From Cupriavidus sp. EM10 (GTDB lineage: Bacteria > Pseudomonadota > Gammaproteobacteria > Burkholderiales > Burkholderiaceae): 64,000 nucleotides of DNA. Shown piece by piece: positions 44,018-55,219 of this stretch. Both the position numbers and the translations under genes were made by a program. Positions within the stretch are counted from its first letter, which is position 1. Every line of letters starts with the position of its first letter. The DNA is taken from positions 62,001-126,000 of the forward strand of contig NZ_CP076061.1 in NCBI RefSeq assembly GCF_018729255.1. The letters are read 5' to 3'. The notes beneath the pieces are model-generated. The model was not told the DNA's origin. It made no database searches and saw nothing but the letters and a program-made list of their open reading frames with translations.

Positions 44018-45390
44018 TTACGACGACTTGCGCGCGCCTTGCATGGCCGCGCTGTCGGCACTCTGGGGCGTCACCAGCCGCAGCCCGCTGGCCACGGCCG
44101 CCGCAGCGGCGAAGCCAGCGCCCAGGCTTAGCGCCAGTGTCGGACCATGCTCGCCGGCGATGCCAAACGACAGGGCCACCAGTGCCGCACCCGTCGCCTG
44201 CCCAAGCAGACGCGCCGTAGCAACCACGCCACTCGCGCCGCCCGCACGCTCGCGCGGCGCGCTGGCCATCAGCGCCTTGAGGTTTGGCGACTGGAAAAAA
44301 CCGAAGCCGGCGCCGCAGATCGCCATGCGGATGCCGATATTGAGCACGCTGGCGTCGGCCGGCATCATCGCCAGCGACGCCATGCCCACGGCCATGATCG
44401 CCAGGCCGATGCCGCCGAGCAGCCCAGGCGGATAGCGATCCGACAGCCGGCCCGCGATGGGCGCCATCACGGCCACCACGGCCGACCAGGGCGTCAGCAG
44501 GAAGCCGGTTTCCACGGGATTGCGGCCCAGCACATGCTCGAAGTAGAACGGCAGCGATACGAACGCCAGCCCCTGCGCGGCAAACGAGCAGACGGCGGTG
44601 GCCGTCGACAGCGCGAACATTGGCCGCTTGAGCAGATCCAGCGGCAGCATGGGCGCCGGATGTCCGCGTTCGCGCCGCAGCAGCAGCACGAACGCCACCA
44701 CGAAGATGCCCGCGGCCCCAAGCACGTACTCGACCGGCTCGCGTTGCACGCCCTCGCCCAGCGCAAAGATCAGCGCGGCAAACGTGATGGCGTTGAGCAC
44801 CGCCGCCACCGGGTCGAAGCCGTGCTGGCTGCGCTTGGTCTGCGGCAGCGACGGCCAGGCGATGAACAGCGCCAGCAGCCCGATCGGCAGGTTGACGGCA
44901 AACAGCCATGGCCACGATCCAAACGACAGGATGACCGATGCCACCGTGGGCCCCACGGCAAACGACACCCCCACCACCAGCGCGTTGAGGCCGACGCCTC
45001 GCCCCAGTCGGTGGATCGGAAAGATCGCACTGATCAGCGCCGTGTTGACGCTCATGATGGCGGCTGCGCCAACCCCTGCAGCAGCCGCGCCGCCGCCAGG
45101 GACGGCAGCGACCACGCCATCGCGCACACCACCGACGACGCGATAAACAGCACCACGCCACCCAGGTAGATGCGGCGATGCCCCAGTACTCCGCCCAACG
45201 CCGCGAACGGCAGCAGCGTGGCCACCATCGCCAGCTGATAGGCGTTGATGATCCAGACCGAGGCGGCCGGCGTGCTGTTCAGGTCGGCGGCGATATTGGG
45301 CAGCGCGGTGTTGGCGATGGCGGTGTCCAGCGTGGCCAGCGACACGGCAATCATGATGGCCGCCATCCCGCGCTTCTCGCGGGCGGTCAT
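44018..45390 (-). CDS. MFS drug-type exporter (DHA2/EmrB-QacA-like), frameshifted as read
   Basis: About 457 residues after adding one G in the run near 45068. The N-terminus (MTAREKRGMAAIMIAVSLAT, LDTAIANTALPNIAADL, WIINAYQLAMVATLLPFAAL) carries motif D1 of the 14-TM DHA2 family. GVLGHRRIYLGG is motif A-like. The second frame resumes with GAAAIMSVNTALISAIFP and holds the remaining helices. Proton-driven export of drugs or metabolites is expected; the substrate is unknown. No regulator is immediately adjacent; the HxlR gene is 0.9 kb upstream. Confidence 0.82.
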
Positions 45391-45722
45391 CGGGCTGTCG
45401 GCGGGCGGGACTGCGGGGACTCTGTGGAAGAGTTTGCGGAGGCCGGTGTGTCGGCTTCGGCGGGCTGGCTGGCGTGGTTCTGCACGATATCGATCCGGGG
45501 GCGGCTGGAGCGGAGGCTGAGCTACGGTACAGATGACGCGGAAATCGTTGCGCCGTCAAGTATCGCAAGATCGAACGATACGACAAAACGCGGTCGCGTG
45601 CTGGCTCTGCTTACAGCCGCCCGGTGACCGTCAGGGCGCTGACAGGGGCGAACAATGAAGAATGGCCCGCGTTCGTCGCCGAACGCGGGCCAACATCATG
45701 CAAATCGGGGATCAGGCACTGC
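45391..45722. other. Intergenic region upstream of MFS gene
   Basis: 332 bp without a supported gene. It includes the promoter of the MFS gene (near 45391-45480) and a perfect hairpin at 45664-45691 that ends the lipoprotein gene. An AT-richer stretch at 45540-45590 is the likeliest promoter zone. Confidence 0.5.
45664..45691 (-). terminator. Hairpin after lipoprotein gene
   Basis: GGCCCGCGTTCG and CGAACGCGGGCC form a perfect 12-base stem around TCGC, about 30 bp beyond the lipoprotein stop. On the minus strand it is followed by ATTCTTCATTG, a weak T-rich tail. Confidence 0.65.
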
Positions 45723-46142
45723 CTAATGCGGCCCGTATTTCATTTGTACATCGTCCACGCGCTGGGTGCGCATGTTGTAGAGGCAGGTGTAGCGGAAGGC
45801 CATGGCCTCGTCGCTGGCATCGGGTTCGAAGGTCCCTTCGCCGCTGATCGACGTCTGGTTGGTCGTCTGCTGCGCGATGCGTTCGCGGTCGGGCATCATC
45901 ATGACGCTGCCGGGCTGCGGATAGCGGGTCTTGACCGCGTCGGCCACCCGTTTTTCGCAGGCATTGCCCGCCGCGTCGAGCTGGGCACGGCTGACGCCGG
46001 TCTGCGGCGTGGTGATGGTGGTCGAAGGTGGCTGCGACGTGCGCGGCGGCGTGGGCGGGGGCAGCGGCGAACTGGCGCAGCCTGCCAGGACCGTGGCCAG
46101 CAAGGCGGTTGCGAACGGGTACGGAATCGTGAAACGTGGCAT
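45723..46142 (-). CDS. Lipoprotein of unknown function
   Basis: 139 residues. Signal peptide with lipobox TVLAGC, a Pro/Thr-rich linker, then a small domain with two cysteines (GNACEKRVADAV and FRYTCLYNMRTQRVDDVQMK). No family recognised; proteins of this pattern are common outer-membrane lipoproteins. Followed by a hairpin. Confidence 0.7.
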   Translation of the reverse strand: MPRFTIPYPFATALLATVLAGCASSPLPPPTPPRTSQPPSTTITTPQTGVSRAQLDAAGNACEKRVADAVKTRYPQPGSVMMMPDRERIAQQTTNQTSISGEGTFEPDASDEAMAFRYTCLYNMRTQRVDDVQMKYGPH

Positions 46143-46257
46143 CGGGTCTATCCGGAGTCGGCGAAAAAACCGTCGGAGGACGGGGTGCTGATCCCTTGGA
46201 CTCTATGCCAGAAATGCTTTTGGAGCAACCTGAGGCGGGTGCGAAACCGCGCCGGCG

Positions 46258-46806
46258 TCAGGCCGCGGGCGCCTCGTCCTTGGTGTCCCTGGCTTTGGCG
46301 GGCACCGGCGTCGACATATGGGAAGCGGCGGAGGACAGCCGGTCGCGCGTGCGGTCGTCCGCCGCGGGCCCGGCCCGCACCACATGGCGCTTGCCCATCT
46401 GCAGCGGCTCGCCGTTGGCGGCATCCACCAGTTGGGGCTCGACGACCTTGCCCGTGTCGCGGTCGACAATCTGCACGCTCGCGCCTTCCGGCGCGAAATT
46501 GCGGTTGCCCCACGCCAGCAGCGCCAGCAGCACCGGCCGGAAATCCCGCCCGCACTCGGTCAGCACATATTCATAGCGCGGCGGCCGTTCGGAATACTGG
46601 CGCTTTTCCAGCAGCCCTTCCTCGACCAGGCCATTGAGCCGGCGCGTCAGCATGTTGGGCGCGATGTCCAGATTGCGCTGGAATTCGTCGAAGCGCTTCG
46701 TGCCATAGAAGGCATCGCGCAGAATCAGAATGCTCCACCACTCGCCCACGCGTTCAAGGCTGCGGGCGATCGGGCATTGCATGTTTCGGAAAGTCTTGCG
46801 TTGCAT
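46258..46806 (-). CDS. HxlR-family transcriptional regulator
   Basis: 182 residues. The HxlR signature is complete: CPIARSLERVGEWWSILILR (conserved N-terminal Cys), RFDEFQRNLDIAPNMLTRRL (recognition helix) and PRYEYVLTECGRDFRPVL. The C-terminal 70 residues are an extension of unknown role. The ATG at 46806 has only a weak ribosome site (GGGAATGAC). HxlR proteins sense electrophiles or aromatics and usually regulate a neighbouring gene; the nearest candidates are the lipoprotein and MFS genes. Confidence 0.88.
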   Translation of the reverse strand: MQRKTFRNMQCPIARSLERVGEWWSILILRDAFYGTKRFDEFQRNLDIAPNMLTRRLNGLVEEGLLEKRQYSERPPRYEYVLTECGRDFRPVLLALLAWGNRNFAPEGASVQIVDRDTGKVVEPQLVDAANGEPLQMGKRHVVRAGPAADDRTRDRLSSAASHMSTPVPAKARDTKDEAPAA

Positions 46807-46908
46807 GTCATTCCCGTTAATCGGTGTATCAGCCCGATGATACCCACCTTTCGGCACGGGTCGGCCAAAGGCCCGCCGGAACGGGTGATATCTGCGCCCG
46901 CGCCAGCC

Positions 46909-46942
46909 AAAAAGGCGCCCCGGCCGACTGGCCGGGGCGCCG
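46909..46942 (-). terminator. Intrinsic terminator of the porin gene
   Basis: On the minus strand GGCGCCCCGGCC and GGCCGGGGCGCC form a 12-base stem with a four-base loop, followed by five T. It lies about 65 bp after the porin stop. Confidence 0.85.
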
Positions 46943-47008
46943 CAAAGCCTGCGCGTCGTGGAATGCGCGCCGGCCCCTCGCTTGCAATGCTCCGGGGGTG
47001 GCCCCGGA

Positions 47009-48166
47009 TCAGAACACGTGCCGGAGGCCCAGCGAAATGCCCAACTGGCCGCTCGCATCCGGCGTCTTGTAGTAAACCTGTGATGTCGACGGCAGATATC
47101 CGACCGACTGGCCGTTAGGCAGATACGCGATGTTGTCCCAGTTCAGCGACGCGTTGCGGGCGTAGTTCACCGCGAAGAACACATCGGTACGCTTGGACAG
47201 GCTGTAGTCGGCCAGCGCCAGGTACTGCTGCGGGTTCTTCGGATTGGTCGTCGCGCCGTTGATGCGCGCGGACTTGATGTCGTCGTAGTAATAGGCCAGC
47301 GTCAGGCGCAGCGCGGCGGTGGCATCCCAGTTCACGCCCACCCAGTACATATCGTCCCGGTGCGGCAGCAGGGTCGGGGTGCCGGTGGCCGGCGCCACGG
47401 AATTGCCCCAGCGATAGCCCGCCACCATCTTCACCTGCCCCAGCCGGTAGCTGGCACCCAGCATGGCGCGCATGTCGCGGCCATAGTCGTTCGATCCCGA
47501 AGTGCCGGCCGCCTGGGCGGTGTTCAGCGTCTTCACTTCGTCATAGGCTGCCGCCACGCCAAACGGGCCGTTCGCGTACGACAGGCCGACGCCGTAGGCC
47601 GATCCCGTCGCAAACGTGCCTGCGCGCTCGCCGAACGACCAGTGCGCCATGGCCGTGAGCGGCCCGAACGTGCCCTGGTACTGCACCACGTTGTTTTCGC
47701 GGAAGTTCGGGCCGGCGATACCCACCACCGGTTCGAATTCCGGGGCATACGCCACCGGCGTGAAGCTGCCCATCGTCAGGAACGCCGACGTGTACTGGCG
47801 CCCGAAAGTCACCTTGCCCCACTCGTTCTGCAGGCCCACAAAGGCCTGGCGGCCGAACAGCAGCCCGCCGTTGCCCAGCTTGCCGTCGTCGGCGTTGAAC
47901 TGGTTTTCCAGCACAAACAGGCTCTTCAGGCCGCCGCCAAGATCCTCGACGCCACGCAGGCCGAAACGCGACTGTGCGATGCCCGACGAATTCATGAATA
48001 CCGCCGAGCCGCTGCCCGGTGCCAGCACACCATTGTTGGTGTTCTGCACGTGGTTGACGTACTGGATGCTCGTGGTCACGACGCCGTAAAGCGTCACGGA
48101 CGATTGCGCCCAGGCCGCGGGCCCAAGCAGCGCGCCGGCAAGGGCGGCGAACAGCGTCTTCTTCAT
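47009..48166 (-). CDS. Gram-negative trimeric porin (OmpC/Omp32-like)
   Basis: 385 residues. Signal peptide MKKTLFAALAGALLGPAAWA, mature start QSSVTLYGVV as usual for beta-proteobacterial porins, and terminal Phe (GLRHVF). Internal family marks are SRFGLRGVEDLGGGLKSLFV, GRQAFVGLQNEWGKVTFGRQ and the repeated aromatic strands. It forms a general diffusion channel in the outer membrane. It is divergent from a TetR gene, with a 29-bp palindrome in between, so repression by that regulator is possible. Confidence 0.93.
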   Translation of the reverse strand: MKKTLFAALAGALLGPAAWAQSSVTLYGVVTTSIQYVNHVQNTNNGVLAPGSGSAVFMNSSGIAQSRFGLRGVEDLGGGLKSLFVLENQFNADDGKLGNGGLLFGRQAFVGLQNEWGKVTFGRQYTSAFLTMGSFTPVAYAPEFEPVVGIAGPNFRENNVVQYQGTFGPLTAMAHWSFGERAGTFATGSAYGVGLSYANGPFGVAAAYDEVKTLNTAQAAGTSGSNDYGRDMRAMLGASYRLGQVKMVAGYRWGNSVAPATGTPTLLPHRDDMYWVGVNWDATAALRLTLAYYYDDIKSARINGATTNPKNPQQYLALADYSLSKRTDVFFAVNYARNASLNWDNIAYLPNGQSVGYLPSTSQVYYKTPDASGQLGISLGLRHVF

Positions 48167-48226
48167 GTTCTGGTTCCGAGTGTGGTGGCTGATGGCGCCG
48201 TGGGTCTCCTCCGTCCGGCGCCAGGC

Positions 48227-48255
48227 GTCAATTTAATACGTCGTATTAACTTGAC
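48227..48255. promoter_or_regulatory. 29-bp near-perfect palindrome, candidate operator
   Basis: Arms GTCAATTTAATACG (48227-48240) and CGTATTAACTTGAC (48242-48255) around a central T, with one mismatch. The core TTAATACG/CGTATTAA is exact. It lies 61 bp before the porin start and 172 bp before the TetR start. Size and symmetry suit a TetR-family dimer or pair of dimers. Confidence 0.65.
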
Positions 48256-48426
48256 ATGGACCGCAGGCTAACGGCATCGGCGCGTTCAGTGAGTTAGGAT
48301 TTTCCCGGAGAGGCGCCAAAATGAAGGAAATACGACGCCAAAGAGATGTCGGACATCGGATTTTTCCGTATCCTTGCGAAGCTTTCATTTTGATAACGAC
48401 AAGCCTGCCAGCGACGCCACCCCGCC

Positions 48427-49266
48427 ATGAAGCTCAAGCAAGCGCGCGCCATCATCGCGGATGAGCAACGCCCACCCGCCCCAGCCAGCCGCCGCAGCAC
48501 CATTGAAGTCACCGCTGCCACCCGGCATGCCGACCGCGCGACCGGTGCAGAACGGAAAGACCCCGACACCGCAGCCCCGGCGGCCGATGACTGCCTGACC
48601 GACACCGCGCGGCGCATCCTGGAAATCGCCGAACGACTATTCGCCGAACAGGGCGTGGAACAGGTGCCGCTGCGCCAGATCGTGGTGGAAAGCGGCCAGC
48701 GCAACCGTTCTGCCCTGCACTACCACTTTGGATCGCGCGAAGCGCTGGTCAGCCATCTGCTGAATCGACGGCTGCACCAGGTGAACGAGATCCGCCACCG
48801 GTACCTGGACGAACTCGAAGGCCGTGGCCGGCCGCTGGACATCCGCGGCGTGGTCGAAGCCACGATCCGGCCGCTGGCCGACGTCGTGCTCGATACGGAC
48901 TGGGGGACGAACTACCTGCAGGTGCTGGCGCAGACCACGTTCAGCCCCGGCCTGCTCAACAAGGGGCTGGTCGACAAGACCGCCATGAGCGCGCTGTACC
49001 GCGTGCGCGAACACCTGTACGCCCTGCTGCCAGACGTACCCCGCGACGTCATGAAGCTGCGCCTGATCTGGTTCATGGATACCGTGGTCTATTCGATGGC
49101 GCACTGGGTGCGCGAGCGCAACAAGCGGGCCCGCAGCATGCCCCCTGTCGACGAACTGGTCGATTTCTGCGCGGCAGCCCTGGCGGGTCCAAGGCTGCCG
49201 GCAGCCGGGCCGGCGTCCGAAGCAACGTCTCCGGCGCGGCCCCACAAGGCCGCTCGGGCCCGCTGA
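48427..49266 (+). CDS. TetR/AcrR-family transcriptional regulator
   Basis: 279 residues. After a variable, probably disordered N-terminal extension of about 58 residues comes the TetR head TARRILEIAERLFAEQGVEQ, IVVESGQRNRSALHYHFGSR and EALVSHLLNRRL. The ligand domain is all-helical. The C-terminus is Ala/Pro-rich. It is divergent from the porin gene and convergent, without a gap, with uvrA (shared TGATCA around the stops). The ligand is unknown. Confidence 0.9.
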   Translation: MKLKQARAIIADEQRPPAPASRRSTIEVTAATRHADRATGAERKDPDTAAPAADDCLTDTARRILEIAERLFAEQGVEQVPLRQIVVESGQRNRSALHYHFGSREALVSHLLNRRLHQVNEIRHRYLDELEGRGRPLDIRGVVEATIRPLADVVLDTDWGTNYLQVLAQTTFSPGLLNKGLVDKTAMSALYRVREHLYALLPDVPRDVMKLRLIWFMDTVVYSMAHWVRERNKRARSMPPVDELVDFCAAALAGPRLPAAGPASEATSPARPHKAARAR

Positions 49267-52200
49267 TCAGCCCGTGGCGAGGGCTTCGTCCGGCGCCGTG
49301 CGCGACAGCACAGGCACCAGTGCGGCACCGGTGTGGCTGGCCTTGATGCGCGCCAGCGCCTCGGGGTCGGCCGCGCCGACGATGGTGCCGCCATGCGCGC
49401 CGCCCTCCGGCCCCAGGTCGATGATCCAGTCGGCCTCGGCGATCACGTCCAGGTCGTGCTCGATCACCACCACGCTATGTCCGCCGTCCGTCAAACGGTG
49501 CAGCACGCGGATCAGCCGTGCCACGTCGGCCATGTGCAGGCCCACCGTCGGCTCGTCCAGCACATAGAGCGTGTGCGGCGCCTTCTGGCCGCGCCGTGTG
49601 ATGTCGTCGCGCACCTTCGACAGCTCGGTGACCAGCTTGATCCGCTGCGCCTCGCCGCCCGACAGCGTCGGCGACGGCTGGCCCAGCGTCAGGTAGCCCA
49701 GCCCCACGTCCTTCATCAGCTGCAGCGGGTGGCCGATCTGCGTGATGGCCCCGAAGAACTCCACGGCCTCGTCGATTTCCATCGTCAGCACGTCGCCGAT
49801 ATTCTTGCCGCGCCACGTCACCGCCAGCGTCTCCGGATTGAAGCGCTGCCCGTGGCAGACGTCGCACGGCACCTTCACATCTGGCAGGAAGCTCATGCCG
49901 ATGGTGCGTACGCCCTGCCCTTCGCAGGCGGGGCAGCGCCCCTCGCTGGTATTGAACGAGAAGCGCGACGCGCTGTAGCCGCGCGCCTTGGCCTCCAGCG
50001 TCTCCGCAAACAGCTTGCGGATCGCGTCCCACACGCCGATATAGGTCGCCGGGCACGAGCGCGGCGTCTTGCCGATCGGGGTCTGGTCCACTTCCAGCAC
50101 GCGGTCGATCGACTCCCAGCCGCTGATGCTCTCGCAGCCGTGCCACGCGTGATCCACGCTGAGCGCCTTCGTCGCCGTGGGCTTGCCGGCCTTCTCGGCT
50201 GCGGCACGCGCCCGGCGCGTGGCCGGCGACGACATCACCGACCGGCCCACGGCATCGAGCAGATTGGTCATCAGCACGTCGCGCGCCAGGGTGGACTTGC
50301 CAGAGCCCGACACACCGGTGATGGCCACCAGCCGTCCCAGCGGAATCCGCGCCGTCACGTCGCGCAGGTTGTGCAGGTGCGCGCCCTGCACCGTCAGCCA
50401 CTGCGCCGGCTCGGCTTCCTTGCCGGCCCGCGCGGGCTTGACCACCCGGCGCGGCTGCAGCGGATGGATCATCGGATGCGCCAGGAACCGGCCCGTGGTG
50501 GAATCGGCGGCGGCAGACAGCGCGGCCACGCCGCCCTGCGCCACCAGGTGGCCCCCGCGCTTGCCGGCACCGGGACCGATATCGATGATGTGGTCGGCCC
50601 GGCGAATCGTATCCTCGTCATGCTCCACCACGACCAGCGTGTTGCCCTTGTCGCCCAGCTTGCGCAAGGCATCGAGCAGGATCTGGTTGTCGCGTGGATG
50701 CAGGCCGATGGTCGGCTCGTCGAGCACGTAGCACACGCCTTGCAGATTGCTGCCGAGCTGCGCCGCCAGCCGGATGCGCTGCGCCTCGCCGCCCGACAGG
50801 CTCGGCGCGGCGCGGTCCAGGCTCAGGTAGCCCAGTCCCACTTCTTCCAGAAACTGCAGGCGGCTGGCGATCTCGGTCACCACATCGCGGGCGATCTCGG
50901 CATCGCGGCCTTTCAGGCGCAGGCCGTCGACCCAGCTCCGGGTGTCAGATACGGTCCACTGGGCCACATCGGTAATGGCGTTGGCGTTGAACGTCACCGC
51001 CCGCGCCACATGGTTCAGGCGCGTGCCGCCGCAGTCCGGACATGGCGTATCGGCCACGCCCTCCGGTTCCTGCTCCTCTGATGGCAGGCTCTGCTCGCGG
51101 CCACGGTCGTCGCCGCCCAGCACGGTATCGTCGAATGCCGCGCGCTGCTCGCCAGTCAGCGCCAGGCCCGTGCCGACGCACGTGCCGCACCAGCCGTGCT
51201 TGCTGTTGTACGAGAACATGCGCGGATCGAGTTCCGGATAGCTGGTGCCGCAGACCGGACACGCGCGCTTGGTCGAAAACACCCTGGTCTCGCCGACCTT
51301 GCCCGATCCCTTGCCGTCGTGCATGGCATCGTGCAGGCCATCGAGCGGCGCCAGCAGATGCATCACGCCCTTGCCCAGTTCCAGCGTCTGGTCCAGCAGA
51401 GCGCGCAATTCGGCTTCGTTATCTGGAGAAACGACGATGTCGCCGACCGGCAGCTCGATGGTGTGCTCGCGGAAACGGTCCAGGCGCGGCCATGGGTCCA
51501 CGGCCAGGAATTCGCCATCGACCCGCAGGTGCGTGTTGCCCCGCGCCTTGGCCCACTTGGCCAGATCCGTATAGACCCCTTGCGGTTCACCACCAGCGGG
51601 GCCAGCAGGCCCACATGCTGGCCGCGATAGTCCCGCAGCAACTGGGCCGCAATCGACGCCGGGCTTTGCGACGTCACCGGCGCCCCGTCGTGCACGCAAT
51701 GCTGGATGCCCAGCTTGACGTACAGCAGGCGCAGGAAATGCCAGACTTCGGAAGTCGTGGCCACGGTACTCTTGCGGCCGCCGCGCGACAGGCGCTGTTC
51801 GATGGCCACGGTCGGCGGAATGCCATAGACCGCGTCCACCTCGGGCCGCCCGGCCGGCTGCACGATCGATCGCGCATAGGCGTTCAGCGATTCCAGATAG
51901 CGGCGCTGGCCCTCGTGGAACAGGATATCGAACGCCAGCGTCGACTTGCCCGACCCCGACACGCCGGTAATCACATTGAACTTGCCGTGCGGAATGTCGA
52001 CATTGAGTGCCTTCAGGTTGTGCTCGTGCGCATTGACGATCCGCACCACACCCTCGCCCTCCACGGCGCGGCGCGCCCGGGCAGCTTGCACCGCCGCCTG
52101 CAGCGGCAGGCCGTGCTTCGCCTGTTCCTCGCGCTCCGCGGCCAGCGTGCCCGATTCGCCCATGGCTTTGTCATAGGCCAGCAGGGCGTGGCCGGTATGC

Positions 52201-55127
52201 GAATCGGCGCAGCCCTTGACCGTCTCCGGCGTGCCCACGCACAGCACCTTGCCACCGGCATCGCCGCCTTCCGGCCCCAGGTCGACGATCCAGTCCGAGG
52301 CGCGGATCACGTCGAGGTTGTGCTCGATCACGATCAGCGAGTGGCCGCCGTCCAGCAGCTTGCCGAACGCCCGCATCAGCTTGGCGATATCGTCGAAATG
52401 CAGCCCGGTGGTGGGCTCGTCGAACATGAACAGGCGCTTGGGCAGCACCACGGCCTTGCGGTTTTTCACCGGCTGGGCGGCCGCCGTCTCGGCCAGGAAG
52501 CCTGCCAGTTTGAGGCGCTGCGCCTCGCCGCCCGACAGCGTCGGCACGGGCTGGCCCAGCTTCACGTATTCCAGGCCCACGTCGGCAATCGGCGCCAGCA
52601 CGCGCAGCACCGGGGCGTCGCCCTCGAACAGCGCCGTGGCCTCGCTGACGGTCAGCTCCAGCACATCGGCCACGCTCAACGTGCGCGGCCCCTGCCCGCG
52701 TGCGGCGCGCTCGATCTTCACTTCGAGCACTTCGGCGCGGTAGCGCGTGCCGTCGCAGTCCGGGCAACGCAGGTACACGTCGGACAGGAACTGCATCTCC
52801 ACGTGCTCGAAGCCCGAGCCGCCGCAGGTCGGGCAACGGCCGTCGCCCGAATTGAAGCTGAAGGTGCCGGCTGTATAGCCGCGCTGCAGCGCCAGCGGCG
52901 CCTTGGCGAACAGCTTGCGGATCTCGTCGAAGGCACCGACGTAGCTTGCCGGGTTGGACCGCGCGGTCTTGCCGATCGGCGACTGGTCGACAAACACCAC
53001 GTCATCGACCAGTTCGGCGCCCACCAGGTCGCGGAACGCGCCCGGCGATTCCGTGGCCTTGCCGAAATGACGCGCCATGGCCGGATACAGCACATCCTGC
53101 AGCAGCGTCGACTTGCCCGAGCCCGACACGCCGGTCACGCAGACCAGCCGGTTCAGCGGGATTTCGACCGTCACGTCCTTGAGGTTGTGCTCGGTCGCAC
53201 CTTCCAGCTTCAGGCGCGGCGTGGCGTCATCGACGGGTCGCAGACGCCAGTCGGTGGCATCGGTCACGCGCCGGCGTCCGCCCAGGTAGTCGCCTGTCAG
53301 CGTCGGCTCCTTGCGGATGGCATCGGGCGTGCCGTCAAAAATGATCGATCCGCCGCGCTCGCCCGGGCCGGGGCCCATGTCGATCAGGCGGTCGGCGGCC
53401 AGCATCACAGAGGGGTCGTGCTCCACCACCACCAGCGTATTGCCGGCATCGCGCAGGCGGTGCATGGCCTCGACAATCCGGTTCAGGTCGCGCGGATGCA
53501 GGCCGATGCTGGGCTCGTCCAGCACGAACAGCGTGCTCACCAGCGAGGTGCCCAGCGCCGTGGTCAGGTTGATCCGCTGCACCTCCCCACCCGACAGCGT
53601 GCGGCTCTGGCGGTCGAGCGTCAGGTAGCCCAGGCCCACGTCGCACAGGTATTTCAGGCGCGTGCGGACTTCGGCCAGCAGCAGCTTGAGCGCGTCGTCC
53701 AGCAAGGCGCTCGACAGGGTCAGGTCATCGAAAAAGCGGCGGATGCGCGCAATCGGCATCAGCATCAGGTCGTGCACGGTCAGACCCGGCAGGCTTTCCA
53801 GCTGCGCGCGATTCCAGTCCACACCCTTCGGCAGGAACCGGCTTGCCGGCGCCAGCACGGCGTCGGCGTTGTCCTTGCTGCCCAGGCGCCACAGCAGCGC
53901 CTCGGTCTTCAACCGGGCGCCGCAGCAGGTTTCGCACGGCGTGTAGCTGCGGTACTTCGACAGCAGCACGCGGATGTGCATCTTGTAGGCCTTCGACTCC
54001 AGGTAGCTGAAGAACCGCATCACGCCGTACCACTGCTTGTTCCACTGGCCGTTCCAGTCGGGCGATCCATGGATCACCCAGTGCTGCTCGGCCTCGCTGA
54101 GCTGGTTCCACGCCAGGTCGCGCGGAATGCCGGCCTTGGCCGCGTAGCGCATCAGGTCGTCCTGGCATTCCTTCCAGGCCGGCGTCTGCATCGGCTTGAT
54201 CGCGCCATCGCGCAGCGACTTGCGGCCATCCGGGATCACCAGGCCCAGGTCCACGCCGATCACGCGGCCGAAGCCACGGCAGGTCTCGCAGGCGCCATAG
54301 GCGGAGTTGAAGGAAAACAGCGCCGGTTGCGGATCGGCGTAGCGGATATCGCTGTCCGGGCTGTGCAGGCCGGTGGAGAACTTCCACACCGGGCCGTCGC
54401 CTTCGTCGGTCACCACGTTGACGCTGACCCGGCCGCCGCCGCGCTTCAATGACGCCTCGATGGCCTCGATCGCGCGCGCCTTTTCCACATTGCCGATGCG
54501 GAATCGATCCGCCACCACATCCAGCACCTTGCGCTTGCCCGTGGGCGACTCCACCACCCGCTGGCCGTGCACGCGCGTATAGCCGCTGACCGAAAGCCAC
54601 TGCGCCACCTCATCCTCGGAAGCCGATTCCGGCAGCTCGACCGGGAACGTCACCACCAGGCGAGCATCGGCAAAAGGCTGGCCAGCCGCCGTGCGGGCCT
54701 GCAGTTCGGCGTAAATCGTTTCAGGGGAATCGTGGCGCACCGGCAGCGCCGTCTGCTTGTCGAACAGCTCCGACGCCCGCGCGTACAGCAGCTTCAGGTG
54801 GTCGTTGAGTTCGGTCATCGTGCCTACGGTCGACCGCGAGCTGCGCACCGGATTGGTCTGGTCGATGGCAATCGCGGGCGGCACGCCGTCCACCTTGTCC
54901 ACCTGCGGCCGGTCCATCCGGTCCAGGAACTGGCGCGCATAGGCGCTGAAGGTTTCCACGTAGCGACGCTGGCCTTCGGCGTACAGCGTGTCGAACACCA
55001 GGCTCGACTTGCCCGATCCCGACGGCCCGGTCACCACGGTCATTTGCCCCGTGTGCAGGTCGAGATCAACGTTCTTGAGATTGTGCTGATGGGCGCCGCG
55101 AATGCGGATGGTGCCGGAATCTGACAA
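49267..55127 (-). CDS. uvrA: Double-length UvrA-type excinuclease ABC subunit A (frameshifted as read)
   Basis: One gene of about 1,953 codons after adding a G in the run near 51578 (NRKGSIR becomes [17 protein letters not shown]). It is two UvrA units in tandem, with four Walker A motifs (GPSGSGKSS near 36, GVSGSGKST near 667, 1056 and 1606) and four LSGGE signatures (near 510, 864, 1444, 1821). Several CxxC zinc modules are present ([32 protein letters not shown]). UvrA dimers detect DNA lesions for UvrB. The TTG at 55127 with GAGG seven bases upstream opens at [20 protein letters not shown]; no better start was found. A LexA box lies 93 bp upstream. It may be a second UvrA in the genome rather than the housekeeping one. 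Open pieces as written: 49267-51699 and 51363-55127. Confidence 0.88.
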
Positions 55128-55219
55128 TTTCTTGCCTCGAATCAGTGAGTTGGATGCGGAACTTGATGTTCCTTGAGAGCTTTTAGCCGCGCCACGCAGG
55201 CGCGGAAGTGCCCTAACTA

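Noticed and set aside
51042..54452. Plus-strand open frame of 1,136 codons
   Set aside because: It lies fully antisense to uvrA, is Arg/His/Ala/Gln-rich without any domain, and is open only because of the high GC of the uvrA codons.
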